Source: Glandiceps talaboti (Eukaryota; Hemichordata; Enteropneusta; Spengelidae). From it: DNA of 64,000 nucleotides. A model generated the notes under the pieces. It was not told the DNA's origin and did no database searches. It saw only the letters and a list, made by a program, of their open reading frames with translations. Made by a program: the position numbers and the translations under genes. The stretch's first letter is position 1, and each line of letters starts with the position of its first letter. The DNA lies in NCBI RefSeq assembly GCF_964340395.1, contig NC_135553.1:24050449-24114448 (forward strand). The letters run 5' to 3'. Below are positions 1-11,979 of the stretch, piece after piece.

Positions 1-375
1 TGTCTGCAATTTCGATATAGCACATAATAGTTTCTTTTGTCTTAAGTTCCGCATTGTTTGTTTGAACTTGATTTACTGCTAACAAAGGCTATACAAATAC
101 AACCGGAGATCAATTTCACACCCTCATTGTTATTGCCAAAAAATACTTTTCTGCATTGTTTCATCCAGTTGTTTTCTTTTGTTACTCATGTTTCATTGTA
201 TCTAATTGGAATCTCTTGGTTTGTGTTCAAACTTGTATATTGGTTTTGTTAAAGTGCTTAGATTAAGACAATAGAATCCATTAAATCGATACCATATTGG
301 TTTTCTATCTGCAGTTTATGCTTTCCATGTACAAAATATCTCAAGTTCATTTCTACGGTTGGAATGTACTAGTAT
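1..375. other. AT-rich DNA, no gene recognised
   Basis: No convincing coding region, RNA gene or repeat boundary is visible. An open frame at 58-252 has no recognisable motif and hydrophobic, T-rich composition. The stretch may belong to the same old LINE whose 3' coding end follows at 376, but I cannot show this. Confidence 0.4.
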
Positions 376-785
376 GTGACAACTTCATTAGATCCTATCT
401 TAAAGGCACAGAAAAAACTTGTTCGCATTATTACTTTTAATGATTCTTTTACCCATAGTAAACCCCCTTTTCACACTCTTGGCATTCTTGATATTTATAG
501 TCAATTTAAATGTCAGATTTGTATATTTATTCACGATCTTATTATTAATAGACTACCAAGACATTTCAGCGATTATTTTTCATTCATTCAACATAGCAAC
601 CAAACAAGATCGGTGACGAATTGTAATATTTCCATACCAAGGAAAACGTTCACTCTTAGCCAGTACTCTCTAGACTACCATAGTGGTAAAATCTGGAATG
701 ACGTCTCACACGATACGTAACATCACCAACAGAAATGCTTTTAAATCAGCGACCAAAGAGTACTTTCTTATCAGACAATAAACTT
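376..785 (+). pseudogene. LINE ORF2 C-terminal fragment (CR1/L2-like), degraded
   Basis: The translation reads KAQKKLVRIITF, then HTLGILDIYSQFKCQICIF, then IWND. This is the usual pattern downstream of the reverse transcriptase domain in CR1/L2/Jockey-type LINEs (an LQRKxIRxI-like start, then L.IL.i...y.lqi). The frame is open from about 376 to the TAA at 718-720. It continues one frame over as NITNRNAFKSATKEYFL to about 780, so at least one frameshift is present. No RT catalytic motif is included and there is no start codon (the first codon is GTG). It is a 5'-truncated, dead remnant just outside the histone array. Clade assignment is by pattern only. Confidence 0.55.
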
Positions 786-1232
786 GCATATTCTGTAAGA
801 CATTACCAGTCTTATCAAATTTTGGCCTGTGGATGCATCAAACTTCACCAAAGTTTTATTATATGTTTCCTTCCACCTGTTTTATATCTTTTGACTGAAC
901 TAATTTTTTTGTGTGTAAATACGGTATGTTGTAATTATTCCATACTTCATAGTTACTGTAGAGCAATTGTATATCAGAAAGAAGTTTATTATTTTGTATT
1001 TATCACTCTAAAATATCTTAAACGAGATATATATTATGTTTTCAAAAGGCGTTTCTCCAGAGCTTGACGTAAAATGAGGATCCTGTAATAGAAGTAAATG
1101 CTTACATTCTTATTAGCTGAGGCAAATCTACCAATAATCAATTAACAATTTGTTGTTTCCAGAAATCTTAAAATCACGGCTTGGGATCCCAAGTGCGAAT
1201 TCCCAAGTGGTGAAGCTGTTTTGTGAAAAAGA
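786..1232. other. left edge of histone repeat and H4 upstream spacer
   Basis: Similarity to the DNA upstream of the other H4 genes begins at about 965, with a motif block containing AGAAGTTTATTATTTT that recurs near 6027, 10617 and 19257. Before that the sequence is A/T-rich with no recognised gene. The histone repeat therefore starts near 965 in this window, next to LINE debris. Confidence 0.5.
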
Positions 1233-1700
<468 letters not shown>

Positions 1701-1727
1701 ATCCAACTACAAAAACCCAAACCAAAC

Positions 1728-1743
1728 GGCCCTTTTCAGGGCC
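1728..1743 (+). terminator. histone 3' stem-loop of H4-1, with downstream purine element
   Basis: GGCCCTTTTCAGGGCC forms a perfect 6-bp stem with a TTTC loop, flanked by AAAC and ACCACA. This is the SLBP-binding 3' processing signal of replication-dependent histone mRNAs. About 12 nt further, the purine-rich AAAAAGAGAA (1756-1765) fits a histone downstream element for U7 snRNA. Confidence 0.95.
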
Positions 1744-1765
1744 ACCACATCCTCCAAAAAGAGAA

Positions 1766-3380
1766 CTACCGAATCTGACTAAAGTAGTGTACATTTGTTG
1801 ATACTTCCTCCAAGTTTCTAACTTGAAGTTGCACAGACCCACACGAAAAGTGAATAAAGAACAATCCCAACATGATCTAGAAACTTCAACGAAGTGATTG
1901 TTTGATTATGACCTAGGTTAGACTGAAGTAAACAAACGAAATATATACTAATACCAATATCAGCAGTACAGCATGGCAAACATCCATGAACAACAGAGTA
2001 TAACTGCATATCAATATCAAATGATCATTTCATATTTTAGGAAACCCATTCTGATTCTTGTTGATATTAATATGGAATTACTCTGTTGTTCATGTTTGTG
2101 TTTGTCATCTTTATCAGTCTTATTAATAAATATTGTTCTTTGTTTATTTTGTGTATATATTGTCCATTGCGAACTAAGCCCTAGACCGAGTGCTGATGTC
2201 GAGTCAAACATGCTGTGAGAATGTTTGTTACTTAGGAGGTTACTATCAATCGAGTATCTGATTAGAATTTCGATTAAGTAGTGTCTGACCATCCATAGTC
2301 TGACTGATCTATAGGACAGCTGGTCTAGCCGTGGATGTCGAGACATGGTTATTTCAGTATGCGGTCCATGTATTGATGCACAACTGATATACAACTTACA
2401 AGCACACAGCTGACAATGAAGTCAAAGAAATACAATGGAAAGAAAGATTAGTAAATGCATAGTTAAACAATGCGAATTCTACATTATCACATGTAAAGCT
2501 ATTTCTCAACTAGTAGTGGATGTGATTCATAAATTAGATATCTGGTGACTAACAGTATGAATAAATGCTGACATTTGGTGCCCTCCTTGCTTTTTATTGT
2601 TCCGCTACATATTATGCCTAGAAGTTTGTATCACTCGCCCCCAGTCTCCGTCTCAGTCGAAAATTCAAGGTCTCAAAGTTCAAGTTTGTATTTGGAAGAA
2701 AGTTTCATCAGCTTGTGCATGTTTATGAATACATACATATAGTATTTTGTCATATATAGGAGATACCAAAATATATGGACAATTACACAGTACTTGGGTA
2801 TACGTATATACTAGTAGGTATATGAACACATACATACGGAATATAGATATATAAGTAAATCAATGTGGATACCGTTTACGTATATACACAGCCATGGTAT
2901 GTATGGCGCCTCCAATTTACTTTTACTTTATACTCCTGTTTTTATTCAGCGGGTTATACATTCTTTTGACTCTCGTCTGCCACCTGTTGATACTTAGGCC
3001 AGGTTGTTTGTCCTTGTTAGTCGGATCTACGGAGCGGTGCAAGCTATCCATGTACCAGTTGTATTTGTTAATTTACCGAGCCCAGGTCCGAGGTTTTCTT
3101 ACAAAACCATTATGTCATTTACTGTGAAATTTTTCTGAAATGTCCTTGGTCATTTTTATCAGTAAAATTAATAGTACATGTATATCAATACAACCATTTC
3201 TTTGTACGACTTTTATTAATTTGTTGTCAAAAATTAAATGATTCGCGTGAGTGTCATTCCTTTTGACCGTGTATTGTGTCGAAGAGATATAAATCGGAAT
3301 TCTTCAAGTTTGTATCAGAAAATACAATATATGATTAGAGCATTTAAATTGTGTATGCATTAGAGTCATGTTGTTTGGTT
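1766..3380. other. histone unit spacer between H4-1 and H2B-1
   Basis: No gene seen. The sequence recurs with small changes downstream of H4-2, H4-3, H4-4 and (partly) H4-5, for example the blocks around GACCTAGGTTAGA, GAACTAAGCCCTAG and GCTGACATTTGGTGCCCTCC. This copy lacks two insertions found in later units: the ~546-bp insert (empty site near 2334) and the 1.5-kb LINE (empty site near 3360). It therefore serves as the ancestral reference for the array. Confidence 0.7.
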
Positions 3381-3408
3381 TGGTAGTTCTCTTTTTGGAG
3401 GATGTGGT

Positions 3409-3424
3409 GGTCCTGAAAAGGACC
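3409..3424 (-). terminator. histone 3' stem-loop of H2B-1
   Basis: On the minus strand GGTCCTTTTCAGGACC forms a perfect 6-bp stem with a TTTC loop, about 30 bp past the H2B stop. The purine-rich downstream element lies at 3387-3396 (minus strand AAAAAGAGAA). The third stem pair is T-A here, where the H4 stem-loops have C-G. Confidence 0.94.
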
Positions 3425-3453
3425 GTTTGATTTGTGTATGTTGGGCATACGAA

Positions 3454-3822
3454 TTATTTGGAGCTGGTATACTTGGTTACGGCTTTGGTTCCCTCACTGA
3501 CGGCGTGCTTGGCAAGCTCACCGGGCAGCAAGAGACGTACAGCAGTCTGGATCTCTCTGCTCGTGATGGTGGATCTCTTGTTGTATTGGGCAAGACGGGA
3601 AGCTTCAGCTGCAATACGTTCGAAAATATCGTTGACGAAGCTGTTCATGATAGACATGGCCTTGGAGGAGATACCAGTGTCTGGGTGAACTTGTTTCATA
3701 ACTTTGTAGATGTAGATACCATAGCTTTCCTTTCTACGTCTCTTTCTCTTCTTGTCACCACTTCGTACAGCTTTAGCCTGACCGGCTTTCTTGGCAGCTT
3801 TTCCACTTCCCTTGGGAGGCAT
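3454..3822 (-). CDS. H2B: histone H2B, copy 1
   Basis: Core histone H2B, which dimerises with H2A in the nucleosome. The 122-aa protein starts [20 protein letters not shown] and ends [13 protein letters not shown]. The basic tail ([17 protein letters not shown]), the histone fold and the C-terminal AVTKYTSSK helix are intact. The frame stays open for 43 more codons upstream, but the MPPK methionine is the family start and the upstream part covers the TATA box, so I start there. Intronless. It is divergently transcribed from H2A-1 across 350 bp and followed by its own stem-loop. Family length is typical. Confidence 0.97.
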   Translation of the reverse strand: MPPKGSGKAAKKAGQAKAVRSGDKKRKRRRKESYGIYIYKVMKQVHPDTGISSKAMSIMNSFVNDIFERIAAEASRLAQYNKRSTITSREIQTAVRLLLPGELAKHAVSEGTKAVTKYTSSK

Positions 3823-4172
3823 GTTTGATTTCAATCGGATGATGAGTTCAGTGTGTTGAGGCAATGCAAACGGTGCACTTTTTATAACCAAAGGAATGCA
3901 AATGAGGAATATTCTAAAGATGAATGAAGTGATAGGCGGGAAAGAGAACATTCAATAACAATTATCACCTTCTATTTATGCATTTAACTTCGCGCCAAAT
4001 CAACTCTTTGTCATTGGTTAGGTTTGCAGCTCATTACCAGTTCTTTGTATTGATTGGCCAAAATTGACTGTTAGCAGAATTCTCCCTTCGGCTATAAATT
4101 TGGACAGTTTGGTGGTAGGTTCAGTCATTTAACATCAGTAGACAGTACTCACGAAAAACCAACAAGTTCATC
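3823..4172. promoter_or_regulatory. divergent H2B-H2A promoter, unit 1
   Basis: Shared intergenic control region. For H2B (minus) there is TATAAAAA at 3879-3886. For H2A (plus) there is TATAAA at 4093-4098. Between them are two E2F-like sites, GGCGGGAAA at 3935-3943 and TTCGCGCCAAA at 3989-3999, and two inverted CCAAT boxes (ATTGG) at 4013-4017 and 4053-4057. All are retained at matching positions in the other two pairs, apart from the H2A-2 TATA box. E2F plus CCAAT suggests S-phase control; that is inference from motif and family knowledge. Confidence 0.8.
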
Positions 4173-4547
4173 ATGTCTGGACGTGGTAAAGCAGGTAAAG
4201 CTAAGGGTAAGGCAAAGAGCCGTTCCAGCCGTGCTGGTTTACAGTTCCCAGTCGGACGTGTGCACCGTTTCCTTCGCAAGGGCAACTATGCTAAACGCGT
4301 TGGTGCAGGTGCCCCAGTCTACTTGGCTGCCGTTCTCGAATACTTGGCTGCTGAAATCCTAGAGTTGGCAGGAAATGCTGCCCGTGACAACAAGAAGACC
4401 AGAATCATTCCACGTCACTTGCAGTTGGCTGTCCGAAATGACGAAGAATTAAACAAACTGATGGGTGGTGTCACCATTGCTCAGGGTGGTGTATTGCCAA
4501 ACATCCAGGCAGTACTTTTACCAAAGAAGACTCAATCCAAAAAGTAA
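4173..4547 (+). CDS. H2A: histone H2A, copy 1
   Basis: Core histone H2A, 124 aa, complete and intronless. It begins [20 protein letters not shown] and includes the AGLQFPVGR motif, the acidic patch ([18 protein letters not shown]), the [19 protein letters not shown] docking region and a short tail ending KKTQSKK. There is no H2A.X SQEY motif and no H2A.Z or macroH2A feature, so it is canonical. The ATG lies about 75 bp past the TATA box and is shared by the other copies. A stem-loop follows 30 bp after the stop. The H2B partner is divergent. This is the only copy with both TATA box and reading frame unaltered. Confidence 0.97.
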   Translation: MSGRGKAGKAKGKAKSRSSRAGLQFPVGRVHRFLRKGNYAKRVGAGAPVYLAAVLEYLAAEILELAGNAARDNKKTRIIPRHLQLAVRNDEELNKLMGGVTIAQGGVLPNIQAVLLPKKTQSKK

Positions 4548-4576
4548 ATCGTATGCTATGCATACACAAACCAAAC

Positions 4577-4592
4577 GGTCCTTTTCAGGACC
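4577..4592 (+). terminator. histone 3' stem-loop of H2A-1
   Basis: GGTCCTTTTCAGGACC, perfect 6-bp stem and TTTC loop, flanked by CCAAAC and ACCACA. The purine-rich downstream element AAAAAGAGAA follows. The stem carries the same T-A third pair as H2B. Confidence 0.94.
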
Positions 4593-4599
4593 ACCACAT

Positions 4600-6230
4600 C
4601 CTCCAAAAAGAGAACTACCAAACCTTCAGTAAACACACCAATATTTCTTTTCTGATGTCTTGCCTCTTTTTAATACAGAGAAATACATTACACAATACGC
4701 AACAAAAATTAGGAAATAAAGAATGGAAATTGAGTTCATGGTACAAACAAGTACCAGTCCAAATACAATGATATGGTACCACACACTTTTCAACACAGGT
4801 GGACTTACTTGAGAATGGCACAACTTGAGTTCAAGTAAAAGGACAATTCTAAGTCTGGGTAAAACTTCTGCTTTATTTCAATAACTACGTTTGACCGCAC
4901 AGAGTCTTTTTCAAGGGCTAAAATACAAAAATAATATAAACTAAAATGGAAATTACTAGAAAAGAGTATGGTATCCTTAGCTTTACCCGTACTCTCTGCC
5001 ACACTCGTGACTATCATTTCTTGGCTTTGAAAGGCGCACAAAGTGCGCCCTGAGCGGCAAAGCCGCGAGAAGTGGGGGACTCGGGACTAGTCCCTCTCTT
5101 CTCGCGGCTACGCCGCTCGACATACATACAAAGATTAGGGATGATGGTCACGAGTCTGGCAGCAACAATATATGGCAATATAATGAACGTGAAAGGTAGT
5201 TTTCCACTCGCGTATGGTAATTTTTTATTTTATTTATATATTCAGGCAGTCTACACAGGTGACGGACACCTATAAACGTGGACCCCAAAACATATATACA
5301 GGGAAATAAAAGACAACCGGCAAACACTACAGTTACAATACATGTACAAGATGAATGGAAACACCTACAATTACAATAAGCCTAAATCTGTCTTGGAGGG
5401 GAAATTGCCAAATGTATAAATTACAAACAAAAAAAAACACAAAACAACGGTAATATCTTAAAACTACGAATAGAGGATATAATAGAAAGCTACAACAAAT
5501 ACTCAAATAAATACATTTGTAATCGCTTAATTTATTTATGTATTCAGGATATGAAAGTAAAGACACAAACAAATGGATCGAAAACTAGCTGCAATGTACC
5601 ATTAAATTTCCGCTGCACACAATTCAAATATATCTAGACCATACACGAAACGTAGGGTCTATGGTTTGATGGTACTGGTGCAGCGTAGTGTCTTTGGAAT
5701 GTTTGGATCCTAATTAAATGACATGGAGGGTTGATGGGGAAACGAACTCTTCACCTCTTGTAACCATAAACGTTTGAGAGAGATTTATTTATCGACTTTT
5801 ACTTCTGATTTGACTTTAGAATTATTAAAAAATTTAAAATCGTGTATATTTATGGTTAAATTACAACTACTCACAGTCCCCGATAGAGGGATTGTGAACT
5901 ACTGTTGCACATTAAGTCAAGTCGTGTGTTGGCCTATAGTTTTACGACATTGTAAATTTGATGGTGATGTCATTAATAATACTAACATTTAAAACTACTA
6001 ATATTGTCGGCTATAGGGATATCAGAAAGAAGTTTATTATTTTCTGTTTAAACACTCGAGATATTTATTATGTTTTGAAAAGGCATTTCTCCAGAGTTTG
6101 ACGTAAACTGAGGATCCTGTAATAGAAGTAATGTTTACATTCTTATTAGCTGAGGCATAATGAACAATCTACCAATGATAATCAACTAACAATTTGTTGT
6201 TTCGTGAAATCTAAAAATCACGACTTGGGA
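4600..6230. other. histone unit spacer between H2A-1 and H4-2
   Basis: No gene seen. It contains a GC-rich hairpin element (5033-5118) and an A-rich block (about 5218-5640) that recurs near 8458, 17098 and 30377. A further block (about 5639-6000) recurs near 10210 and 18850. The recurrences show it is ordinary array spacer that later units expanded. Confidence 0.6.
5033..5118. repeat. GC-rich double hairpin element
   Basis: First a perfect palindrome with 7-bp arms and an AAA loop (5033-5049, GGCGCAC/GTGCGCC). Then arms of 21 nt at 5052-5072 and 5098-5118 (GAGCGGC..AGCCGCGAGAAG and its complement, two central mismatches) enclose the palindrome GGGACTAGTCCC (5083-5094). Related copies occur at 8179-8250, 16764-16835 and 30045-30116. 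It is unusually GC-rich for this AT-rich DNA and resembles a foldback or MITE-type element. Confidence 0.65.
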
Positions 6231-6747
<517 letters not shown>

Positions 6748-6774
6748 ATCCAACTACAAAAACCCAAACCAAAC

Positions 6775-6790
6775 GGCCCTTTTCAGGGCC
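6775..6790 (+). terminator. histone 3' stem-loop of H4-2
   Basis: GGCCCTTTTCAGGGCC, a perfect stem as in H4-1, with the purine-rich element AAAAAGAGAA downstream. Confidence 0.94.
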
Positions 6791-7450
6791 ACCACATCCT
6801 CCAAAAAGAGAACTACCAAAACTAGCTAAGCTGGTGTACATTTGTTGTTGCTTCCCCCGAGTTTCTAACTTGAAGTTGCACAGACCCACACGAAAAGTGA
6901 ACAAAATACAAACCCAACATAATCTAGAAACGTCAACGAAGTGATTGTTTGATTATGACTTAGGTTAGAACGAAGTAAACAGACAAAATATATACTGATA
7001 CCAACAATATCAGCAGTACGGCATGGAGGAAATGCATGAACAACAGAGTATAACTGCATATCAAGATCAAATGACCATTTCCTATTTTAGATAGTCTAAT
7101 TCCTATACAGTATCGTTACGATTAATACCTTCATTCACAAAAAAAACCAAGACATGGTTATTTCAGTATGTGTTCCATGTATTGATGCATAACTGAGATA
7201 CAAGCACACAGCTGACAATGAGGTCAAAGAAATACAATGAAAAGAAACATTAGTACATGCATAGTTAATAAACAATGCGAATTCTACATTATCACATTAT
7301 CACATTATTATGTAAAGCTATTGTACATTATCACATGTAAAGCTATTGTAGTTGTACATTATCACATGTAAAATAGTGGATGTGATGCATAAATTAGATA
7401 TCTTGTGACTAATAGTATGAATAAATGCTGACATTTGGTGCCCTCCTTGC
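6791..7450. other. spacer after H4-2, with short local duplications
   Basis: No gene seen. Matches the H4-1 downstream spacer up to GCTGACATTTGGTGCCCTCC near 7428. Around 7285-7375 the motif ACATTATCACATGTAAAGC is repeated three times. After 7450 the match to other units stops, where the H2B/H2A part should be. Confidence 0.6.
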
Positions 7451-8100
7451 TGTTTATCTCCCATGACGTGTACTCGCGATAGAAAACATTAGTAAACATA
7501 TTGAGTATGCAGATAGAAATACATTTTTTTATTTTTTTATTCAGGTATACCAACGGGCATAAAGCCCATTTGCAGGCCCCTAGAAACAAATAAGGAAAAA
7601 CAAGCACTAAAAAGATAAAAACAAGGGATAGCAATAACAGAAAGAAGTGACATGACATAAAAGGCAAACACAGAAATAAAAACAACAAAACAGGTAAAAT
7701 TATTTAAAACACGCAGCCTGAAGCACACGCCGAAAGGCGGAAACAGGACTAAATAAATCTATGTTTGGATTTGCTTTAAATACGTCATTACAAGTGGTTA
7801 GACATGTTAAAATTGGGGAATATTTTCTCAGATTTACTCTGGAGGCACTGATGCGAAAGATATCAGTGGTTATTACGTATCTGTCTGCTCTGTACATTAA
7901 AAACAAACCTTGTACAAAATGGATGGACAATTATAGTATGAATTGACCAGTTTATAAACAAAAATAGCAGCTAAAAACTTTCGCCTCCTCACCAGTGGAG
8001 GAAGCTTAAACCTAGCACATAGCGAATCGTAATCTGTTGAAGTATATTGCACATTTGATTTAAAACATAACAATTTAATACATTTCTGCTGTACACGTTC
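7451..8100 (-). mobile_element. unclassified transposon remnant replacing the H2B/H2A block
   Basis: This segment has no counterpart in the other units. It occupies the place of the H2B/H2A pair between spacer blocks that end at about 7450 and resume at about 8100. Read on the minus strand there is a short open stretch (7700-7930) containing NLRKYSPILTCLTTCNDVF and PVSAFRRVLQAA, followed by a 3' A-rich tail (about 7521-7545 as T-rich on plus). That layout fits the 3' end of a minus-strand retroelement. I cannot name the family. Confidence 0.4.
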
Positions 8101-8178
8101 GACAAATCACAACACATGGAACTGTCAAATTGACACACATTAAATTAAACGATCGTCCCTCATCTTTGTATAAATGCC

Positions 8179-8250
8179 GAGCGGCTTAGCCGCGAGAAGA
8201 GAGATACTAGTCCCGACTAAAGTTCCTCACTTCTCGCTACTGAGGCGCTC
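8179..8250. repeat. GC-rich hairpin element, second copy
   Basis: Arms GAGCGGC..AGCCGCGAGAAG and CTTCTCGC..GGCGCTC enclose an ACTAGTCCC core, followed by ACGCACTTTGTGCGCC. Diverged copy of the element at 5033-5118. Confidence 0.55.
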
Positions 8251-8349
8251 AAGACGCACTTTGTGCGCCTTACAAAGGTCACGATCTGTCAGCGAGACTA
8301 ACGTACTATAAGCTTACTGCAACATGTACATGGCTATTAGTCTCGCTGC

Positions 8350-10690
8350 CACTCGGCATACATATATACAAAGATTAGGGACGATAGTCACGCGTCTGGC
8401 AGCGAGACTACATAGAACGTTATTAAAGGTACTTTTCCACTCGCGTATGGTAATTTCTTTATTTTATTTATTTTTTAACTTTCACAAAAGTCAGGCAGTC
8501 CACACATGTGACGGACACCTATAAATGTGGACCCCAAAACATATATGCAGGGAAATAAAAGACAACCGGCAAACACTACAGTTACAATACATGTACAAGA
8601 TGAATGGAAACACCTACAATTACAATAAGCCTAAATCTGTCTTGGAGCGGAAATTGCCAAATGTATAAATTACAAAAAAAAACAGAAATAATATCTTAAA
8701 ACTACGAATAGAGGAGATAATGGAAAGCTACAACAAATACTCAAATAAATACATTTGCAGTCGCTTAATTTATTTATGTATTCATGATATTAAAGTAAAG
8801 ACACAAACAAATAGATCGAAAACTTAGCTGCATTCTACCATTAAATTTCCGCTGCACACAATTCAAATATATCTAGTAGTAGGCTGAACTATATTATCTC
8901 AAATTGCGTCGATGACTATTATTACAAATATTTCACAAAACATATTCGCATGTAGGAAATGCTGACAAAGTGTCATGAGGGGTCATATTAAATAACTATA
9001 GTGGTAACATGTAGAACATTGGTATCGGTACGACTACATGAGATATTCATAAAATACTCTCTAAATTAACACGCGAAAACAATTGGTCGGTTATGGGTCC
9101 CAAGATATGCTGAAATTATTAGGAATTTGAATTACCGTACAATGAGAAGGTGACTATCTCATTTCCTTTATACAGATAACAAAGCTGTGATAATGATTTC
9201 TATCTTTAGTCGATCGGTGTAAGTTGGGTTATACGTCACCTGTCACCAATCTCGCATTTTCATTGGTCGAGAGCCCTGCAGATACACAGGCGTATTTTTC
9301 ACAACAGCCGTATTTTTGCTTGTTGTATCACGTGATCACTGCACGTCCCCTTGTAAACAAATCTAGCAGACAACTAGAGATCGAGCTATAACCAGCATTT
9401 CCAATGCCAAATTTGTTCTCAAGCGAACAAAATATCACCGTTGTATACATTGAAACAAGTCTTTGAACTGTACTTTTCATGTCACAGGGAAATAGTCAAA
9501 AATTCCACACACAACCGTGAAAGTCCAGTAACGGCGAACGCACGGTCGTCACGCGATCGTAAACATGAATTCCTAAATTTATGAAGGATATGAAAATTAC
9601 CACCACAGAGGGTGTAATTTTTGCTTAACTAGAACAACAAAGCATATCACGAACATTTATGTACATTTAATGGTATACAGTACGCAAAACAAAGACGTAC
9701 TCATTTTTCAGCTGATGGTTATAAGTTTGAATATATCGCTGAGTGATATGCAAATAGTAAACATTACGTCATACTACTGAGCAAACGCGCACTCTGATTG
9801 GATGATAAAGTTAAGGCTGACATGTAAACAACCGCATTGCAGTTATCAGAGAGGTGCGTGATACTACCCTCAACAGTATAACGCGGAAGTGATTTTATTT
9901 TAAAATGAAATAGCATTTTTAGACATTCAAAAATGAATTCATAGTCGCAGGTGACGTATAAGTATGTTATTTGCCAAATACTGTTCCACATCTTGCTGCT
10001 CAAGGTAATTTTTTCTGGTATAACGGCTCGCCTCCGGCTCTCCGTTATACCAGAAAAATTACCTCTCGCAGCAAAATATGGAACGGTATTTGGCAAATAA
10101 CATATGCTTATCTACATCAGTTCCTTTAGGATATCGATACCTTCATTTATTTGTATAAGTTGTACAATGTATAAATTTGATGTCAACGGAGAAATGATAA
10201 ATTTGACCATAGACCATACACGAAACGTACGGTCTATGGTTTGATGGTACTGGTGGTGGTGCAGCGTAGTGTCCTTGGAATGTTTGGATCCTAATTAAAT
10301 GACATGGAGGGTTGATGGGGAAACGAACTCTTCACCTCTTGTAACCATAAACGTTTGAGAGAGACTTATTTATCGACTTTTACTTCTGATTTGACTTTAG
10401 AATTATTAAAACATTTAAAATCGTGTATATTTATGGTTAAATTACAACTACTCACAGTCCCCGATAGAGGGATTGTGAATTACTTTTGCACATTTAAGTC
10501 AAGCCGTGTTGGCCTATTGCTTTACGACACTGTAAATTTGATAGTGATGTCATTAATAATACTAACATTTGAAAACTATTAATATTCTAAAATGTCGGTT
10601 ATAGGGATATCAGAGAGAAGTTTATTATTTTGTATCTAAACACTCTAAAATATCTTAAACGAGATATTCATTATGTTTTTAAAAGGCATT
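8350..10690. repeat. 2.3-kb spacer duplication, copy A
   Basis: Nearly identical, line by line, to 16981-19332 (offset 8640 through most of its length). Only scattered single-base differences are seen, for example near 8548, 9911, 10105, 10200 and 10384. No gene recognised inside. A 110-codon minus frame at 9764-10096 overlaps the hairpin below and is probably chance. It expanded the spacer relative to the first unit, which has only the flanking blocks. Confidence 0.85.
9963..10104. repeat. 142-bp imperfect palindrome
   Basis: Arms of about 64 nt start TATGTTATTTGCCAAATAC and end with the complement GTATTTGGCAAATAACATA. They close on CTGGTATAACGG / CCGTTATACCAG around a 15-nt GC-rich loop (CTCGCCTCCGGCTCT). 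A few mismatches interrupt the stem. Foldback of this length suggests a MITE core. A copy is at 18603-18744. Confidence 0.8.
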
Positions 10691-10960
10691 TCTCCAGAAT
10701 TTGACCTAAAATGAGAATCCTGTTACAGAAATAATGTTTACATTCTTATTAGCTGAGGCATAATAAATAATCTACCAATAATAATCAACTAACAATTTGT
10801 TGTTTCATGAAATCTTAAAATCACGGCTTGGAATCCCAAGTGCGAATGAACGAGCTTGGTGAAGCTGTTTTGTGAAAAAGAGCGGGAATTCCAACTCAGA
10901 TAATAGTGGTCATTTGCAAGTGTGAAAAGACGCTGTTTGATATTACGTTCGTCTCAGCTC

Positions 10961-10968
10961 TATATAAA
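10961..10968 (+). promoter_or_regulatory. TATA box of H4-3
   Basis: TATATAAA, 77 bp before the ATG, inside the conserved H4 promoter block. Confidence 0.8.
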
Positions 10969-11016
10969 CTATGGGGTAACGCTTGAGAAACCATAACAAC
11001 GTAACTCCCCAAGTGA

Positions 11017-11349
<333 letters not shown>

Positions 11350-11376
11350 ATCCAACTACAGAAACCCAAACCAAAC

Positions 11377-11392
11377 GGCCCTTTTCAGGGCC
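11377..11392 (+). terminator. histone 3' stem-loop of H4-3
   Basis: GGCCCTTTTCAGGGCC with the purine-rich downstream element. Confidence 0.94.
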
Positions 11393-11567
11393 ACCACATC
11401 CTCCAAAAAGAGAACTACCGAAACTAACTAAAGTAGTGTACATTTGTTGATGCGTCATCCAAGTTTCTATCTTGAAGTTGCACAGGCCCTACACGAAAAG
11501 TTAATAAAGTACAATCCCAACATAATCTAGAAACTTCAATGAAGTGATTGTTTGATTACGACCTAGG

Positions 11568-11611
11568 TTAGACCATGGAAGTATAACGTGGGTTATACTT
11601 CCATGGTTAGA
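11568..11611. mobile_element. 34-bp palindromic insertion flanked by TTAGA duplication
   Basis: A perfect palindrome with 15-bp arms (CCATGGAAGTATAAC and complement) and a 4-nt centre occupies 11573-11606. The 5-bp TTAGA flanks it at 11568-11572 and 11607-11611. H4-1 (near 1916) has a single TTAGA with no insert. This looks like a DNA transposon or MITE reduced to its terminal inverted repeats. Confidence 0.7.
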
Positions 11612-11979
11612 CCGAAGTAAACAAACGAAATATATACTAATACCAATATCAGCTGTACAGCATGGCAGACATGCATGAACAACAGAGTATAACTGCATAT
11701 CAAGATCAAATGACCATTTCATATATATTTTAGGAAACCCATTCTGATTCTTGTTGATATTAATATGGAATTACTCTGTTGTTCATGTTTGTGTTTGTCA
11801 TCTTTATCAGTCTTATTATTAAATATTGTTCTTTGTTTTTGTCTGTATATTGTCCATTGCGAACTAAGCCCTAGCCCTAGTGCTGACGATCAATCGAGTA
11901 TCGGATTAGAATGTCGATTAAGTGTCTGACCATCCATAGTCTGACTGATCTATAGGACATCTGGTCTAGCCATGGATGT

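Noticed and set aside
5774-5992. Small ORF starting MREIYLSTFTSDLT, repeated near 10355 and 18995
   Set aside because: Begins at non-ATG codons or varies at the end among copies; conserved only as histone spacer, with no recognisable motif.
9764-10096. 110-codon minus-strand ORF, conserved at 18404-18736
   Set aside because: Overlaps the 142-bp palindrome and is conserved only because the whole 2.3-kb spacer is a recent duplicate; no family motif.
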